Part shown: positions 61,122-64,000 of the stretch, piece after piece
Numbering within the stretch: position 1 is the stretch's first letter
Layout of the letters: each line of letters opens with the position of its first letter
Origin: an uncultured Prevotella sp.
Lineage (GTDB): Bacteria; Bacteroidota; Bacteroidia; Bacteroidales; Bacteroidaceae
Reading direction: 5' to 3'
DNA: 64,000 nucleotides
Assembly (NCBI GenBank): GCA_946627325.1
Contig: CAMOVK010000002.1
Location: forward strand, 50,049 to 114,048
The notes under the pieces: model-generated
The model's database searches: none
The model's input: only the letters and a program-made list of their open reading frames with translations
What the model was told of the DNA's origin: nothing
Program-made: the position numbers and the translations under genes

Positions 61122-62647
61122 TTCTCGATTTCGGTTCGCAGACCACACAACTAATAGGAAGAAGGGTGCGCGAAATGGGTACGTTTTGCGAAATTCTTCC
61201 CTATAATAAGTATCCAGAAGACGATTCCGACGTGATAGGAGTTATCTTGAGTGGCTCGCCTTTTTCGGTTCACGATGTTGATGCCTTTCGTCCCGACCTC
61301 AGTCGATTTATTGGTAGATTGCCAGTGTTGGGCATCTGCTATGGGGCGCAGTACATTTCACATATAAATGGAGGTACTGTTGAGAAAGCCCAGACAAGAG
61401 AATACGGTAGAGCAATGCTTTGCCAGATAGCTACTGACAATGTCCTGTTCGAAGGAATAAATGCTCCGTCGCAGGTATGGATGAGTCATGGCGATACGAT
61501 AACAAGTCTGCCTGAAGGTTATCGAGTAATTGCCTCAACAGAGAATGTCAGATATGCAGCCTATGCCTGCGATGATTTACGACTTTGGGCTGTTCAGTTC
61601 CACCCAGAAGTAGTACATTCCCTTGATGGCACACGACTACTCGAAAATTTCGTTGTTCGTATATGTGGCTCACATCAAGATTGGAATGCAGATAAATTTG
61701 TAGAAACAACAATAGATGAAATCCGACATCAAGTAGGTTCCGATCGCGTAATCTTGGGCTTGTCGGGTGGGGTAGATAGCAGTGTTGCAGCAGTGTTACT
61801 ACATAGAGCCATCGGTGACCAACTGACGTGTATATTCGTCGATCATGGAATGTTACGAAAGAACGAGTTCTGCGATGTAATGCGCGACTATAAAAGTCTT
61901 GGACTAAATGTTGTTGGAGTAGATGCCAGCGAACGATTTTTTGCCGACCTCAAGGGAGTAAGCGACCCAGAGCAAAAACGCAAGATAATAGGTAGAGATT
62001 TCGTTGAAGTTTTCAACGAAGAGGCTCGGAAAATAAAAGACGCACGATGGTTGGCACAAGGAACGATTTATCCCGACCGCATAGAGTCGCTTAACATTAC
62101 AGGCAAGGTAATAAAGAGCCATCACAACGTGGGTGGACTGCCCGAAGAAATGCACCTAAAGCTATGCGAACCACTGCGTTGGCTCTTCAAAGATGAGGTA
62201 AGACGTGTTGGTAAAGAACTCGGCATTCCTAACCACCTTATTTCCCGACATCCATTCCCAGGACCAGGATTGGCAGTTAGAATTCTCGGTGATATTACCC
62301 GTGATAAAGTTAGAGTGCTTCAAGACGCAGATGACATTTTTATCCGAGCATTGAAAGACTACACGACCGAAGACGGGAAATCGCTCTATAGCCAAACTTG
62401 GCAGGCTGGTGCCGTATTATTATCGACAGTAAAAACGGTAGGAGTGATGGGTGACGAGCGTACTTATGAACACCCTGTTGCATTAAGGGCAGTAACCTCT
62501 ATTGATGCCATGACAGCCGACTGGGCACACCTGCCTTACGACTTTCTTGCCCGCGTAAGCAACGACATAATAAATAATGTGAGAGGTGTAAATCGCGTAT
62601 GCTACGACATCTCCTCAAAACCACCTTCAACAATAGAGTGGGAATAA
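61106..62647 (+). CDS. guaA: GMP synthase (glutamine-hydrolysing)
   Basis: A 513-residue two-domain enzyme that aminates XMP to GMP in purine synthesis. The class I glutamine amidotransferase domain covers 1-190: [29 protein letters not shown] (catalytic Cys), and the His-Glu of [10 protein letters not shown]. The PP-loop ATP-pyrophosphatase domain follows with [20 protein letters not shown], then [23 protein letters not shown] and the dimerisation tail ending IEWE. The start overlaps the upstream nucleotidyltransferase gene by 16 bp. The length is typical. Confidence 0.97.
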   Translation: MDKIIILDFGSQTTQLIGRRVREMGTFCEILPYNKYPEDDSDVIGVILSGSPFSVHDVDAFRPDLSRFIGRLPVLGICYGAQYISHINGGTVEKAQTREYGRAMLCQIATDNVLFEGINAPSQVWMSHGDTITSLPEGYRVIASTENVRYAAYACDDLRLWAVQFHPEVVHSLDGTRLLENFVVRICGSHQDWNADKFVETTIDEIRHQVGSDRVILGLSGGVDSSVAAVLLHRAIGDQLTCIFVDHGMLRKNEFCDVMRDYKSLGLNVVGVDASERFFADLKGVSDPEQKRKIIGRDFVEVFNEEARKIKDARWLAQGTIYPDRIESLNITGKVIKSHHNVGGLPEEMHLKLCEPLRWLFKDEVRRVGKELGIPNHLISRHPFPGPGLAVRILGDITRDKVRVLQDADDIFIRALKDYTTEDGKSLYSQTWQAGAVLLSTVKTVGVMGDERTYEHPVALRAVTSIDAMTADWAHLPYDFLARVSNDIINNVRGVNRVCYDISSKPPSTIEWE

Positions 62648-62730
62648 CCCATTACGAAGAAAAACATAATAGGATAGGGGAAACATAACATACAGGTCAA
62701 ATTGTTGTTTACTTTTCTAAAAAAGGAATA

Positions 62731-64000
62731 ATGCTAGTAAAAACATTTTGTGTGTCGGTTAATGGACTTGACACATCAGTTGTTACAGTCGAAGTCAACA
62801 CCGCAAAGGGTGTGATGTTTCACATGACAGGCTTGCCCGACACCGCTGTCAAGGAGAGTTATGACCGAATAAAAGCTGCAATACAAAATCTCGGAATAAA
62901 AATACCAAAGGCTGAAATAACTATAAATTTCTCACCTGCAGACATTAAGAAAGAAGGCTCTGGCTACGATTTGCCATTGGCTATTGGTATGCTTGCCGCC
63001 AATGCCAAAGTGGAACTGACTAAACTCGATAAGTTCATACTTGTGGGTGAACTCGGATTGGATGGGAAATTGCAACCAATAAGAGGAGCACTTCCCATTG
63101 CAATTAGAGCAAGAAAAGAAAAATACGAAGGACTTATCGTGCCGAAAGAAAACGTCAGAGAGGCAGCTGTTGTAAACAATCTTGATGTATATGGACTGGA
63201 TTCTCTAAACGATGTAATTAATTTCCTTAATGGTCAGGGCGATTACCAACCGACACATATAGATGCTCGAGCTGAATTTTACGACAAACAAACTCATTTT
63301 GATATTGATTTTAGCGATGTAAAAGGTCAAGACAGTGTGAAACGTGCACTCGAGATTGCCGCAGCAGGAGGACATAATCTTATTATGATAGGTCCTCCAG
63401 GCTCTGGAAAGAGTATGTTGGCAAAACGATTGCCAACGATATTACCTCCGTTGTCATTGGCAGAAAGTCTCGAAACGACACAAATTCATTCTATTGCGGG
63501 TAAAATTGATCGCGAAACAAGTCTTATCTCAAAACGTCCTTTTCGTTCACCACATCACACGATATCACAAGTAGCACTTGTCGGAGGCGGAACAACTCCA
63601 CAACCTGGTGAAATATCACTTGCACATAATGGGGTATTGTTCCTCGACGAAATGCCAGAACTCTCACGTTCTGTACTGGAAGTGTTGAGACAACCATTAG
63701 AAGATCGAAAAATTTCAATTAGTCGAGTTAAATACAATGTCGAATACCCTTGCTCGTTCATGCTTGTAGCATCTATGAATCCATGCCCATGTGGATATTA
63801 TGGTGACCAAACTCACAACTGTGTTTGCACTCCAGGACAAATCCAACGCTATATGAACAAAATCAGCGGACCGCTGCTTGACCGTATAGATATCCATTGC
63901 GAGATACAAGCAGTGCCGTTCGCACAACTCTCACAGATGCAGCCTGGTGAACCCTCTGCAGTAATAAGAGAACGTGTTGTGGCAGCAAGAAAAATCCAAG
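62731..64000 (+). CDS. ComM/YifB-type Mg-chelatase-like AAA ATPase (partial)
   Basis: The first 423 codons of a ComM/YifB-like ATPase run off the right edge with no stop, so the protein is incomplete. From ATG 62731 the start reads [14 protein letters not shown]. The N-terminal ChlI domain has [37 protein letters not shown]. The AAA module has Walker [31 protein letters not shown] with [17 protein letters not shown], Walker [13 protein letters not shown], and a sensor region [12 protein letters not shown]. In other bacteria ComM is a branch-migration helicase that aids integration of incoming DNA in natural transformation. The role in Bacteroidota is not known. Confidence 0.92.
   Translation, partial: MLVKTFCVSVNGLDTSVVTVEVNTAKGVMFHMTGLPDTAVKESYDRIKAAIQNLGIKIPKAEITINFSPADIKKEGSGYDLPLAIGMLAANAKVELTKLDKFILVGELGLDGKLQPIRGALPIAIRARKEKYEGLIVPKENVREAAVVNNLDVYGLDSLNDVINFLNGQGDYQPTHIDARAEFYDKQTHFDIDFSDVKGQDSVKRALEIAAAGGHNLIMIGPPGSGKSMLAKRLPTILPPLSLAESLETTQIHSIAGKIDRETSLISKRPFRSPHHTISQVALVGGGTTPQPGEISLAHNGVLFLDEMPELSRSVLEVLRQPLEDRKISISRVKYNVEYPCSFMLVASMNPCPCGYYGDQTHNCVCTPGQIQRYMNKISGPLLDRIDIHCEIQAVPFAQLSQMQPGEPSAVIRERVVAARKIQ

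Overview
The window is ordinary chromosome of a Bacteroidota bacterium, most likely order Bacteroidales and close to Prevotellaceae. The family assignment is inference from gene content, not from a database search. The evidence is: promoters of the Bacteroidota type (TTTG, a 19-21 bp gap, then TAnnTTTG); many lipoproteins with an L-[ST]-[SA]-C lipobox; glycoside hydrolases of families GH29, GH92, GH130 and GHL10; a TamL/TamB pair; HU-type proteins fused to SPOR or LysM domains; a Wzi-family protein; and small proteins resembling the type IX secretion C-terminal domain. I see no tRNA, rRNA, CRISPR array, prophage, transposase or other clear mobile element. Coding density is high except in a few divergent intergenic regions, and those carry the most unusual DNA.

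Layout. 1-4.2 kb: a secreted basic repeat protein (-), then a Wzi-family outer-membrane protein and a small lipoprotein (+). 4.2-9.2 kb: a minus-strand unit valS > thioredoxin-like > GH29 fucosidase. 9.3-12 kb: mazG, a lipoprotein, rnz and a 102-residue CTD-like secreted protein (+). 12.2-14 kb: a GHL10 hydrolase (-). 14-24.7 kb: a long plus-strand run of cstA, an OM protein, recR, a small membrane protein, a glycosyltransferase, an acetyltransferase, tatA, tatC, a polytopic ferredoxin, a Tat-signal aldo/keto reductase and a lipidated TamA-like protein (TamL). 24.8-28.2 kb: a WalJ/YycJ-like hydrolase, a YraN nuclease, and GH92 (-). 28.3-31.2 kb: an M15-like protein, a beta-helix lipoprotein and cytidine deaminase (+). 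31.2-33.4 kb: folK > M64 peptidase > TPR protein (-). 33.6-39.9 kb: a glucosaminidase/LysM protein, an FAD oxidoreductase (-), ftsY, rimO, an HU protein, and a membrane HU-LysM protein. 39.9-41.5 kb: a membrane HU-SPOR protein and an FHA protein (-). 41.6-46.2 kb: a class A PBP, an MFS transporter and a GH130 phosphorylase (+). 46.2-52.8 kb: a tightly packed six-gene minus-strand unit (nucleotidyltransferase, nhaD, ftsE, aspartate kinase, two glycosyltransferase-like genes). 52.8-59.8 kb: tamB > tamL (-). 60.4-64 kb: a sugar nucleotidyltransferase, guaA, and a comM/yifB-like gene that runs off the window.

The common theme is envelope building and glycan use: peptidoglycan synthesis and turnover, outer-membrane assembly, Tat export of iron-sulfur redox proteins, and glycan trimming. 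The strongest unexplained signals are two intergenic repeat families. The first is made of degenerate arrays with an exact 22-bp period (four loci plus a lone unit), in which complementary GAAAAG and CTTTTC arms alternate about every 11 bp. The second is a 65-66 bp repeat (three loci) that carries the -33 and -7 promoter elements apparently used by folK and ftsY. The other notable systems are two adjacent, membrane-anchored HU-fold proteins ending in peptidoglycan-binding domains, and a polytopic ferredoxin with an internal twin-arginine segment encoded directly after tatAC.
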